Assembly (NCBI GenBank): GCA_902781045.1
Contig: CACZHT010000025.1
Location: forward strand, 1 to 56,410
Length of the DNA: 56,410 bases
Direction: 5' to 3'
Source of the DNA: an uncultured Bacteroidales bacterium
Lineage (GTDB): Bacteria > Bacteroidota > Bacteroidia > Bacteroidales > Muribaculaceae
In this document: positions 21,992 to 30,039 of the stretch, in pieces
Numbering within the stretch: position 1 is the first letter of the stretch
How the letters are laid out: the number at the start of each line of letters is the position of its first letter
Made by a program: the position numbers and the translations under genes
Notes under the pieces: model-generated
Seen by the model: only the letters and a program-made list of their open reading frames with translations
The model's database searches: none
What the model was told of the DNA's origin: nothing

Positions 21992-24115
21992 TCAATTCTT
22001 GCCCAGGATGATGTTAATCAGCGTATTCACGTCGGCCACATCGACCGAGTCATCGCTATTGATACAGGCGCGGCCATCGTAGTTCGCGGCATCATCCTTG
22101 CCCAGGATAATGTTCACCACGATGTTGACATCCGTCACATCCACCGAGCCATCGAGGTTCACATCGCCCCGCAGCCACGACTGGTGCGACACGGTGACGG
22201 TACATTGCTCCTCGGCTCCGGCATACTTGTCGGTCAGGGCACCGGTGCCGGCCTTGATGTTGTCGATGGTCAGGGTGTACTCGCCGTCAGGGGTGTCGGC
22301 TTGGGTGGTGAACGGCAGGGTGAGGATGCGACCCTCGCCGGGTGCCATCGTGCCGTCGGCCAGCGAGTAGACAAAGCAGCGCGTCACGCCCTGCCCCACC
22401 GTGCGCTGCGCCACGCTGAAGCCCTGAGCGCGGTCCACCACCGTGTACTCGCCCGTGGGGGTGAACCACTGCGGATAGTGCAGGTCGAACTGCAGTCCCT
22501 CGATGGGGTCGTAGTTGCCCAGGTCGACATGCACGAGCAGATCGGCACCGTTCACCACCTCGTCGGCGGTGAATGACAGGAAGTTGGGCGCGTAACGCGA
22601 GCCGGTCACGCGGATGTTGTGCAGCCGGTGGTCGGGGTCGTTGCTGTAGAGCTGCATCCAGGCGGCATAGGGGGCTTGCTCCTGGCCGTCGTAGGTCACA
22701 TGCAGGTCGACGCTCTGCCACGGCTCGACAATCAGAGGGAACGCCTCGGCCACGGTGAAGCCCAGGGTGTCGAACACCACACGGTCGATGCGCAGGGGCG
22801 CACCGCCGCGGTTGTAGACGCTGACGGTGCCCTGCGCCTCCTCTATGATTGAGGTAGCGCCCAGGTCCAACTGGTCGGTGGCGTTGAGCTGCGGACTCTG
22901 GATGTTGATCCAGCCGCCGTAGTGGTCGCTGAGCACGTCCATGTCCTTGCCACGGTAGGTGGCGGTGAGGATGGCCTTGCTGGCACGCAGTTCGGTGCCG
23001 TAGCGGCCGCTGAGCGTCACATCGAAGGTGGCGATGTCGCCGTCCTCGCCACTGAAGGTGGCCCCGTCGGTCATCGACCACGCGATGGCGGTCAGGTGCT
23101 GGCCGTGGCTGGTGACGGTGAGCTGGTGGTCGGCCTTGCGGCTGCTCAGGGCGAACGAGCCGTCGACATAGCGCAGCTGCTCGGGCAGGTCAAACTCCAG
23201 TTGGAAGCCGCTGATGGCATCCATGTTGTTGACGCGCAGGTGGATGGTTACGGTACTATCGGCGATGCCACTGGCATCGCCCACATGCAGCTCGTTGACC
23301 GCGAAGGGGTCGGCGGTGAGGCGGATGGTGTTGGTGCCGGCGATGTTGTCGCTCAGCAGGCGCACGGTCTCCTCGATGGCACCGCGCTCCACGGGACGGT
23401 AGGTGAGGTCGACGTAGTCGGTGGCTCCGGCGGCGATGACCAGCGGGAACGTGGTCTCGCTGCTGAACTCAGGGGCGCTGGGGTCGATGCCCGTCACCGT
23501 TAGGGGCACGTTGCCCACGTTGGTCACCTGCAGGCTCTGGTGGTAGGTGCCGCGGATGGGGATGTGGCCGTAGTCGATGTCGCGCGAGGCGAGCTGCACC
23601 TTGGGGGCACCGATGGTCACCGAGCCGTCGGTAGCGGTGGCGGCCACGGGGTTGCCGTCGGGGTCGGTGAGCGTGACGCGCGAGGCGACGAGCGCGATGG
23701 TGGACGGCTCATTGCCCAGCACCACACGGAACGAGAGCACCTCGCCACTGTTGCCCTGCAGCGGGGCGAGGGCGTTGCTCCACACCATGATGTTGAGCAC
23801 GCCGTCGCGAATGCCCACGCGTGCGCTGTGCGCTGCGGCGCGGTCGCTGAGGACCTCGCTGCCGGCGACGACGGCCAAACCGTCGTCCACAGGACACTGC
23901 ACCTGCACGGCGCTCACCGCGTCGGTGTTCTGCAGGCACACCGTCAGGGTGACCTCATCGCCGGGCGCGCCGGTCACGGTGGGCAGCGTCACCACGTTGC
24001 CCGCCCGCGCCATGAGCGACAGTAACGCAAGCAGCAAACTGAATAGCGGCCTCACCCCCGACCCCTCTCCAGGGGGAGAGGGGAGGTTATGGCGCATTCT
24101 TTTTGTTTGTGTCAT
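21992..24115 (-). CDS. Exported cohesin-like/dockerin protein
   Basis: 707 residues. After a signal segment (LFSLLLALLSLMARAG), three cohesin-like beta domains (about 40-170, 270-400, 515-640; GAPGDEVTLTVCLQNTDAVS is typical) alternate with two anchor-type immunoglobulin-like domains (VQLASRDIDYGHIPI; LNATDQLDLGATSIIEEAQG). It ends in a dockerin with two calcium loops, DVNLDGSVDVTD and NSDDSVDVAD. It could act as an adaptor at the cell surface by cohesin-dockerin contact (family knowledge; no partner shown). The region before the signal sequence, NLPSPPGEGSGVRP, is encoded by a G-rich repeat inserted in the gene start. It lies 81 bases downstream of the S8 protease gene, on the same strand. 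Confidence 0.8.
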   Translation of the reverse strand: MTQTKRMRHNLPSPPGEGSGVRPLFSLLLALLSLMARAGNVVTLPTVTGAPGDEVTLTVCLQNTDAVSAVQVQCPVDDGLAVVAGSEVLSDRAAAHSARVGIRDGVLNIMVWSNALAPLQGNSGEVLSFRVVLGNEPSTIALVASRVTLTDPDGNPVAATATDGSVTIGAPKVQLASRDIDYGHIPIRGTYHQSLQVTNVGNVPLTVTGIDPSAPEFSSETTFPLVIAAGATDYVDLTYRPVERGAIEETVRLLSDNIAGTNTIRLTADPFAVNELHVGDASGIADSTVTIHLRVNNMDAISGFQLEFDLPEQLRYVDGSFALSSRKADHQLTVTSHGQHLTAIAWSMTDGATFSGEDGDIATFDVTLSGRYGTELRASKAILTATYRGKDMDVLSDHYGGWINIQSPQLNATDQLDLGATSIIEEAQGTVSVYNRGGAPLRIDRVVFDTLGFTVAEAFPLIVEPWQSVDLHVTYDGQEQAPYAAWMQLYSNDPDHRLHNIRVTGSRYAPNFLSFTADEVVNGADLLVHVDLGNYDPIEGLQFDLHYPQWFTPTGEYTVVDRAQGFSVAQRTVGQGVTRCFVYSLADGTMAPGEGRILTLPFTTQADTPDGEYTLTIDNIKAGTGALTDKYAGAEEQCTVTVSHQSWLRGDVNLDGSVDVTDVNIVVNIILGKDDAANYDGRACINSDDSVDVADVNTLINIILGKN
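24049..24087. repeat. G-rich repeat inside the start of the cohesin-like gene
   Basis: The stem CCCCTCTCC/GGGAGAGGGG with flanking CTCACCCCCGA lies inside the open frame. It encodes residues of the n-region of the signal peptide. A matching unit is at 24154-24192. Confidence 0.7.
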
Positions 24116-24153
24116 GATTGTTCTTTCTTTTGGTTGAAATGGTTGTTATGCTC

Positions 24154-24192
24154 TACCCCCTCTCCCTCCGGAGAGGGGGTATGGGGGTGAGG
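24154..24192. repeat. G-rich repeat between the two dockerin genes
   Basis: CCCCCTCTCC and GGAGAGGGGG form a hairpin next to the stop of the S8 protease gene. It probably ends or weakens that minus-strand transcript. Confidence 0.7.
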
Positions 24193-24196
24193 CCTC

Positions 24197-27100
24197 TCAC
24201 TTGACGACGACTTTGCTGCCGTTGACGATGTAGATGCCGGGCTGCAGGCGAGGCAGCGACGAGGCGTCGTTGGCCACCTTGCGGCCCATCAGGTCGTACA
24301 CGCCGCGACGCACCTGCTGGTCGGCGGCGATGTGGTCAATCACCGTGGGCACGGCGGGCACTGCCAGGACGTTGTGGCCGTCCTTGTCGCTCAGACGGAT
24401 TTCGGTGATGTCGGCATCGGCGATGTTCAGGATGGCGTGGCGGCCGGCGGGGATGACACGGCCGGCCATGTTGTATGCCATGAACAGGTAACTGGTCTCG
24501 TCCATCCAGGCACCCACCTGCTCGAAGCCGTTGAGGGCCTCGGTGGCGGTGATGGTGGCCTCGCGGTCGGCGGTGAGCATGAGCTGCACACCTGCCAGGT
24601 CAACGGGGCAGTCGACATAGACGATGCCGTCCTCCACCGAGTACTCGGCGACGGCCTCCACGCTGGCAGTGGCGGCGGAGTTCGGGTGGGTGATGATCTT
24701 GATGATGCCAATCACGTCGAGGATGTCAATCTCCTCGTCCACGTTCACATCGGCGGCACCGAAAATGAAGGGCTTGGGATCCATGCCCGCGGCATAGTTC
24801 ACCGTGGTGATGACATCGGCCACGTCGACACTGCCGCTGGCGTTGGCGTCGCCCAGCGTCGAGGTCAGCGGTGTGGCGGCCACCACATTGCTGATGTCGT
24901 ACTCCTTCAAGTCGGTCGACAACACCTTATAGTAATAGTAGTAGGTCTCGCCCGGGATTACCTCGTAGTCGGTGTACGATGTCGCTTCAATATCGATAAT
25001 CTCCTGGTTTAATCGGATAGTGTCAGTCACCATAATGGTGTCATTTTCCCAATAATTGCCATAGTCATCATAATGGGGACTATAAATTACTTGAGGTTTT
25101 GGCTCACCATAGCGGTAGACATTGAAGCCCATTGCGTCCTCAAAGTCGTTGTTCTCGTTGTTCCAGGTCAACTTCACCGAACCCAGCCCCGGCTCAGCAG
25201 CAAAGCCCGTAGCCATCGACCCGGCCGCCTGCACCAGCACGTTGAAACGGGTGTACTCATCAGGGATGTCAAAGTGGTCGTAATCCTTACCGCCAGTGAC
25301 CTTGATGCGGTTCAGACCGTCGCAGTTGGTCTTGCCCGTGATGTTGAGGAACACGGTGTAGACACTCGCACTATCCTTGACCGACCAATAGCCACCCTCG
25401 TTAATCGGTGTCTGCGTGTAAGGCTCACGCAATCCCATCGACACCGTCGGCGTGAAGGTCGTGTCCATATCGTCTCGGTTGTAGTACACCTCAAACTTAT
25501 GGCGACCCACACCCAGCGGCGGCAACAAATCAAACTCATCTTGAGCATCATAGCCATCCACCACCACCTTCCACACAATGCCGTGAGTATCATAAATAGG
25601 CCTTGCGGGCATATTGCTTAGATCTACCGTGGTAAAGCAGTCCACATTCGGGTTCTGCGAGTCGTAAATGAAGGGACGGATAATCTCTTCTTTGCTGGTA
25701 CCAAGCCAAGATGGAAATTCAGCGTGATCAGTTGTTATACCGTCATTCCCTCCTATAAACTCATATTTACTATATCCAATATTTAATAAATTACAAGAGG
25801 AAAGCTGTGAATATCTCCAATTATGATCAGGGGAATTAGCATAAGAATTAACATAATTCGAAAATGACAAATCATTATTATGATTAGAATCATTTAAACC
25901 TTGCCACTCTATACAATCTAAAACATTATTTCTATATCCATATATAAATTGAAATACAGAAAAGTTTCTGATCTTCTTTACCACACAATCTCTCAAATAA
26001 ATATTCGGAAGACGTACGAAATAGAAGTTATCAAGATTACAATAAACTAACGTATCCCTATTCGAAGATGCAATGGCACCCCATGGATATTGATTTTCTC
26101 TACTTGTAAAAACAATTAATGAGTCGGGCTTGCCGTTAGCAATGAGTTTGCCCTCACTCTTGATGTAGCAGCCTTCGTTAAACTCCAGCCGAGTGCCGGG
26201 CATGATGGTGAGGGTTTTGCCTTGCGGGATGGCGATGCTCTTGGTGACGATGTAGTGCTTGTTGGGATAAAGCACCATGTCTTCATTGATGACACCTCCC
26301 AGTTCAATGCCGTTCTCGACTTCGAAAACGTGCTCTTGTTCAACACCTGCTAGGAGGTTGTCGCTGGTGATGACAATTTTGTAGGGCAGATGCATCCCGT
26401 CCCAGGCATTCTCGTTAACCTTGACTCGGATGGGGTTCTGCGACTTGAACGAGCCACGAGAGTTCAATGACCAACCGAAGTCCACATTGTTCTCCAGCAC
26501 CTCAATGGCATCAGTGGGGGTGTTCTCGTCGTAAGGCTCGATGCCAATCTTGATGTTCTCTGCATGGCCCCACAGGCTGCGGATGGTGGGCCAAATGTTG
26601 ACCACCTCGCCGGCATCGAAGCGGCCGTCACCATCACCCTCACTGTCGTCAATCTCAAGGGCCGTTAAAGCCAGCACAACTTGACGGTTGGTTTCATCAA
26701 AACTAGCGGCCATTTGGGCATCAAACACGGCTAAGTCAGTAATGCCACCTTCTTTGGCAATGGCCATGTCACCCATCAGACCATAGTCGCGGGCATAGTC
26801 ATAGCCTTTGACTTGCAGGATGCGAGAGATGGCACCCGCCACCATTGGGGTAGCCATCGATGTACCGTTCAGCGACTTGTAGGAGCCATTTAGGTAGGTG
26901 CTCATGATGTTCACACCCGGTGCCATCACATCATAGTTCCACATCAACTCGTCGTTCCAGGTCACATCTGCCGAGAACGCCTTGTCCATGTTATATTTTG
27001 AAAAGAATGGCCCGTCAGGGTCATAGTTGCTAAAGCCAGCCAACTGTCCATTCGAGTCAGAAGCCATCACACCCAGCACGATGTCATAGGCACCAGGAAA

Positions 27101-28222
27101 AATTAAACCTTCTTTGGGAACATGTGTATAAATGTCAACTCCATTATTTCCAGCCGCTCCACAAAGCACAGCATAGTTGGTCAGTGCTTTAGACAAAGCC
27201 TGATATTCAGCAACAGAAATTCCACCACCAAAGCTCATGCTCAACACATGGGCTTTGCAAGCGGTGGCATAGTCGATGCCACGGCAGATGGTGGCGACGT
27301 CACCTGTGCCGTCATCGCCCATGACCTTGATGGGAAGGATGTAGGCATCGGGGTTGGCACCGACGATTCCCTTGTCGTTGTTGCCCACAGCGGCAGCGAT
27401 GCCTGCGCAGTGCGTGCCATGGCCATTGCGGTCCATGCCGTTGCCAATGATGGGCGTGCCAGCCACGAAGTCCCAGCCATGCACATCATCAACATAACTG
27501 TTGTTGTCATCATCCTCATAGTCCGCACCGTTGGCCTCGCTGGCATTGGTCCAGATGTTGTCCTTGAGGTCGGGGTGGGTGATGTCTACACCCGTGTCGA
27601 GGATGGCGATGACGGGACGCTCGGTCTCCACCTTGTCCATCGCCCACAGTTGCGGCATCTTGATGGCATTGAGTCCCCACTGCTGGTTATACATCGGTTC
27701 GTTGATGTAGCTGAGCAAGTCCTCGGTGCCCGTGCTCTGGATAAAGACCAGGTAGTTCGGCTCGGCATATTCCACCTCTGGCAGGGCCTTTAGTGTCTCG
27801 ACGGCCTCCTCAACAGTGACACCCTCTTGCTCAAACTTGAGGCAGAACAGCGTCGACAGGTCAGGCTCGATGACTTGGCGGCCCGAGAGTGCCTTGGCTC
27901 GGCGCGGTGCGCGGTTCTTAATCGCACCCGTCAGCGGCATCAGTTCGTCGATGGTGGTCACAGCCAGGCTGTTCAACACCTTGTCGACCTCGTTGATGCC
28001 TGCGCTCTTGAACTTGCCTTTGGCGCTGCGCTTGACCTGCAGCGGCGCATCGGCCTTGAACTTGACGATGACTTGTCCCTCACGGTAGGCCCGTCCACCG
28101 CGAGCGTCCACGCGGTTTACCTCATCGTCGTTGTTGTTGCTCACCATCTGCGCGGTGCTGGGTATGGCGACAGCCACCACTGCCGCGAGTAGCAACGATT
28201 TGATGATTGATTTTACTTTCAT
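24197..28222 (-). CDS. Exported subtilisin-like (S8) protease with dockerin and sorting domain
   Basis: 1341 residues. Signal peptide MKVKSIIKSLLLAAVVAVAI; propeptide about 45-165; S8 catalytic domain about 180-480 with D209 (AILDTGVD), H268 (NGHGTHCAGI), N360 and S455 (LNGTSMATPM). A long beta-rich region follows. Then comes a dockerin-like pair (GDANASGSVDVADV, ADVNVDEEIDILDV) near 1130-1190 and a C-terminal sorting domain of the type-A kind (GVYDLMGRKVANDASSLPRL, QPGIYIVNGSKVVVK). Likely secreted or surface-bound by the type IX route or a relative (family knowledge). The part encoded at about 25690-26100 is clearly more AT-rich than the rest, suggesting an acquired segment. Confidence 0.9.
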   Translation of the reverse strand: MKVKSIIKSLLLAAVVAVAIPSTAQMVSNNNDDEVNRVDARGGRAYREGQVIVKFKADAPLQVKRSAKGKFKSAGINEVDKVLNSLAVTTIDELMPLTGAIKNRAPRRAKALSGRQVIEPDLSTLFCLKFEQEGVTVEEAVETLKALPEVEYAEPNYLVFIQSTGTEDLLSYINEPMYNQQWGLNAIKMPQLWAMDKVETERPVIAILDTGVDITHPDLKDNIWTNASEANGADYEDDDNNSYVDDVHGWDFVAGTPIIGNGMDRNGHGTHCAGIAAAVGNNDKGIVGANPDAYILPIKVMGDDGTGDVATICRGIDYATACKAHVLSMSFGGGISVAEYQALSKALTNYAVLCGAAGNNGVDIYTHVPKEGLIFPGAYDIVLGVMASDSNGQLAGFSNYDPDGPFFSKYNMDKAFSADVTWNDELMWNYDVMAPGVNIMSTYLNGSYKSLNGTSMATPMVAGAISRILQVKGYDYARDYGLMGDMAIAKEGGITDLAVFDAQMAASFDETNRQVVLALTALEIDDSEGDGDGRFDAGEVVNIWPTIRSLWGHAENIKIGIEPYDENTPTDAIEVLENNVDFGWSLNSRGSFKSQNPIRVKVNENAWDGMHLPYKIVITSDNLLAGVEQEHVFEVENGIELGGVINEDMVLYPNKHYIVTKSIAIPQGKTLTIMPGTRLEFNEGCYIKSEGKLIANGKPDSLIVFTSRENQYPWGAIASSNRDTLVYCNLDNFYFVRLPNIYLRDCVVKKIRNFSVFQFIYGYRNNVLDCIEWQGLNDSNHNNDLSFSNYVNSYANSPDHNWRYSQLSSCNLLNIGYSKYEFIGGNDGITTDHAEFPSWLGTSKEEIIRPFIYDSQNPNVDCFTTVDLSNMPARPIYDTHGIVWKVVVDGYDAQDEFDLLPPLGVGRHKFEVYYNRDDMDTTFTPTVSMGLREPYTQTPINEGGYWSVKDSASVYTVFLNITGKTNCDGLNRIKVTGGKDYDHFDIPDEYTRFNVLVQAAGSMATGFAAEPGLGSVKLTWNNENNDFEDAMGFNVYRYGEPKPQVIYSPHYDDYGNYWENDTIMVTDTIRLNQEIIDIEATSYTDYEVIPGETYYYYYKVLSTDLKEYDISNVVAATPLTSTLGDANASGSVDVADVITTVNYAAGMDPKPFIFGAADVNVDEEIDILDVIGIIKIITHPNSAATASVEAVAEYSVEDGIVYVDCPVDLAGVQLMLTADREATITATEALNGFEQVGAWMDETSYLFMAYNMAGRVIPAGRHAILNIADADITEIRLSDKDGHNVLAVPAVPTVIDHIAADQQVRRGVYDLMGRKVANDASSLPRLQPGIYIVNGSKVVVK

Positions 28223-28779
28223 AATGGTTATTGTTTTGAATGATTTAAAATTCTTTTGTGTTAATGTCTAGTTATTTGTCTTGTTGTCTATCGTTTGCAA
28301 AGTAACGGAGAAGTTTTGTAAAGTGTGAATTTCATTTAATGTCATATTTTGGGTGTTTAACCCCGATTTAATAGCATTTAATTGCATTTAGCAAAGTTTA
28401 TGAGTTTTGCGCCTGTTTTTTGGGTGCACGGTGTGAGTGATGCCCCTTTTTGGAGTTCCACCCCCGCCCCTCACACCGCCCTTTTTGAGGGAGGCTCAAC
28501 AAAAAAAGCGCGGGCTGCTTTATGCCACGCTTTGCCAATTGACGGTCGTAGAAAAAACCTTAAACGCAAAAAGGGGATAAATGGATGCAGTCCACGCCGA
28601 GGGCGCGGAAGCAGCTCTGCCATCCTCTTGTACTATTGGATGAAAATTTCCTACGTTTTCAATCTACAAGAATAAGCATAACGCTTCTGTCAGTATGTCG
28701 CGATGGTGGCTCGGGAGCCACAATCGTTGCAAAGTTCGGCATTTTCTTTGAAAATGGCAAGAAAATGTGTGATTTTTTG

Positions 28780-28787
28780 TAATTTTG
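28780..28787 (+). promoter_or_regulatory. -7 element TAATTTTG of the RAYT gene
   Basis: Consensus TAnnTTTG about 54 bases before the start codon. The expected -33 position has no TTTG, so the promoter is weak by sequence. Confidence 0.45.
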
Positions 28788-28806
28788 TGGGCAGAAATGA
28801 TTTTTT

Positions 28807-28827
28807 GCTCACGGCAGAACCGTGAGC
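28807..28827. repeat. REP-like hairpin just before the RAYT gene
   Basis: GCTCACGG-cagaa-CCGTGAGC is a perfect 8-bp stem ending 13 bases before the ATG. Its core CGGCAGAACCG resembles the CGGCAAAACCG hairpins inside the gene. Confidence 0.65.
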
Positions 28828-28840
28828 TACATGACAAATT

Positions 28841-29953
28841 ATGCCTATGGAAGGGAAGAACAAGATGCACCGCCGGTGCTATCACCACGACTACCGCAGC
28901 CGCCGCATCTACATGCTCACCATGACGGTGGAGGAGCGCCGACCGCTGCTGGGCTCGCTCACGGTGAGCGACGGCGTGGCGGCGGTGGAGCTGTCGCCGC
29001 TAGGGCAGGAGGTGGAGCGGTCGCTCCTGGGCCTGCCGGGCTACTACCCTGAGCTGCAGGTGCTGGCCCAGCAGGTGATGCCTGACCATGTGCATGTGAT
29101 TGTGTTTGTGGAGCGGGAGCTGCCGCGCCACCTGGGGCAGGTGGTGGCGGGGTTCAAGTATGGCACCACGCGCGCGATGCGGGAGCTACTGACCGCGGCA
29201 AAACCGCGGCCCACACAACCCACCCTGCCAGCCACCCCGCCAGCCGCGCTGCCAGCCACACAGCCTGGCACACAGCCCGCGGCAAAACCGCGGCCCACAC
29301 AACCCACCACACAGCCCACCAACCTGCCTGCTATACAGGCAGAGGTGGAGGGGAGTGGGGTCGTGTGTGGCTCGGTTTGGCCGAGCCAGCCTCAGCGCCT
29401 GTGGAGCGAGGGCTACCACGACATGATCGTGTGGCGCGAGGGCCAGCTGCAAAAGATGATTGACTATGTGCACGACAACCCGCGCCGCCTGGCCATGAAG
29501 CGCGCGCAGCCCGACTTGTTCAGGGTGCGGCGCCACCTGACGGTGGCTGGGCGCGAGATGGACGCGCTGGGCAACTTGTTCTTGCTGGAATGGCCGCAGA
29601 TTGTGCAGGTGCGCTGCTCGCGGTCGCTGACACAGGCGGCTGTCGAACAGGAGGTGGCGCGAACGCTGCGGCTGTGTGAGCAGGGCGCGGTGCTGGTCAC
29701 TCCGTCAATCAGCCCCGGGGAGAAGGCGGTGACGCGGGCGGCGTTCGAGGCCGGCCATCGCGTGATCTTGCTGCTGGAGAACGGCTTTGGCGAGTTCGCC
29801 AAGCCGGGTGGCCAGCTATTTGATGCCTGTGCCGAGGGGCGCTTGCTGCTGCTCGCACCCTGGGAGCACCACACTGACAAGCGCGCCATCAAGCGGTGGC
29901 AGTGCGAGGAACTGAACGCGATGGCCCACACCATCGCCACCCTGCATGTCTAA
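28841..29953 (+). CDS. REP-associated tyrosine transposase (RAYT) fused to Rossmann-like domain
   Basis: 370 residues. The N-terminal Y1 transposase part has the HUH motif H83-V-H85 (VMPDHVHVIVFV) and the catalytic tyrosine Y209 in MIDYVHDNPRR. Such enzymes nick single-stranded REP hairpins. Between these halves lies an unusual Pro/Thr-rich insert (about 119-186) encoded by repeats containing three hairpins. Residues about 230-370 form an extra domain (VLVTPSISPGEKAVTRAAFE, RLLLLAPWEHH) resembling DprA/LOG-type Rossmann folds, which I recall in other Bacteroidales RAYT proteins. The gene faces the next one, with a G-rich repeat between them. Activity depends on whether the insert is tolerated. 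Confidence 0.8.
   Translation: MPMEGKNKMHRRCYHHDYRSRRIYMLTMTVEERRPLLGSLTVSDGVAAVELSPLGQEVERSLLGLPGYYPELQVLAQQVMPDHVHVIVFVERELPRHLGQVVAGFKYGTTRAMRELLTAAKPRPTQPTLPATPPAALPATQPGTQPAAKPRPTQPTTQPTNLPAIQAEVEGSGVVCGSVWPSQPQRLWSEGYHDMIVWREGQLQKMIDYVHDNPRRLAMKRAQPDLFRVRRHLTVAGREMDALGNLFLLEWPQIVQVRCSRSLTQAAVEQEVARTLRLCEQGAVLVTPSISPGEKAVTRAAFEAGHRVILLLENGFGEFAKPGGQLFDACAEGRLLLLAPWEHHTDKRAIKRWQCEELNAMAHTIATLHV
29193..29387. repeat. Three hairpins inside the RAYT gene
   Basis: CCGCGG-caaaa-CCGCGG occurs at 29193-29209 and again at 29277-29293, each followed by CCCACACAACCCAC. GGCTCGG-tttgg-CCGAGCC lies at 29369-29387. All share a CGGCNAAACCG-like core with the hairpin upstream of the gene. Confidence 0.7.
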
Positions 29954-29988
29954 ACTTCTCCGTTTTTTGGGGTCACTCTGCTGGGGGC

Positions 29989-30030
29989 AAACCCCACCCC
30001 TGCCCCTCCCCTTTCCCAAAGGGGAGGGGA
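29989..30030. repeat. G-rich repeat between convergent genes
   Basis: Same family as 21913-21954, including the CCCCTCCCCTTT / AAAGGGGAGGGG stem. Placed between the 3' ends of the RAYT and flavoprotein genes, where it could terminate both. Confidence 0.75.
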
Positions 30031-30039
30031 ACAGCCTGG

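Larger units (their letters stand above)
28223..28840. other. 618-bp intergenic region with hairpins
   Basis: Divergent spacer between the S8 protease and RAYT genes. It holds AT-rich leader sequence near 28223-28400, the palindrome GTGGCTC-gg-GAGCCAC (28706-28721), a TAATTTTG element (28780-28787) and the hairpin GCTCACGG-cagaa-CCGTGAGC (28807-28827). I see no convincing gene; open frames at 28382-28782 lack coding character. Confidence 0.6.

Noticed and set aside
22573..23503. Large plus-strand frames opposite the cohesin-like gene
   Set aside because: GC-rich shadow frames; the minus strand has the domain structure and signal peptide.
28382..28782. Two overlapping small frames upstream of the RAYT gene
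   Set aside because: Low-complexity sequence with hairpins and a promoter; no protein-like pattern.
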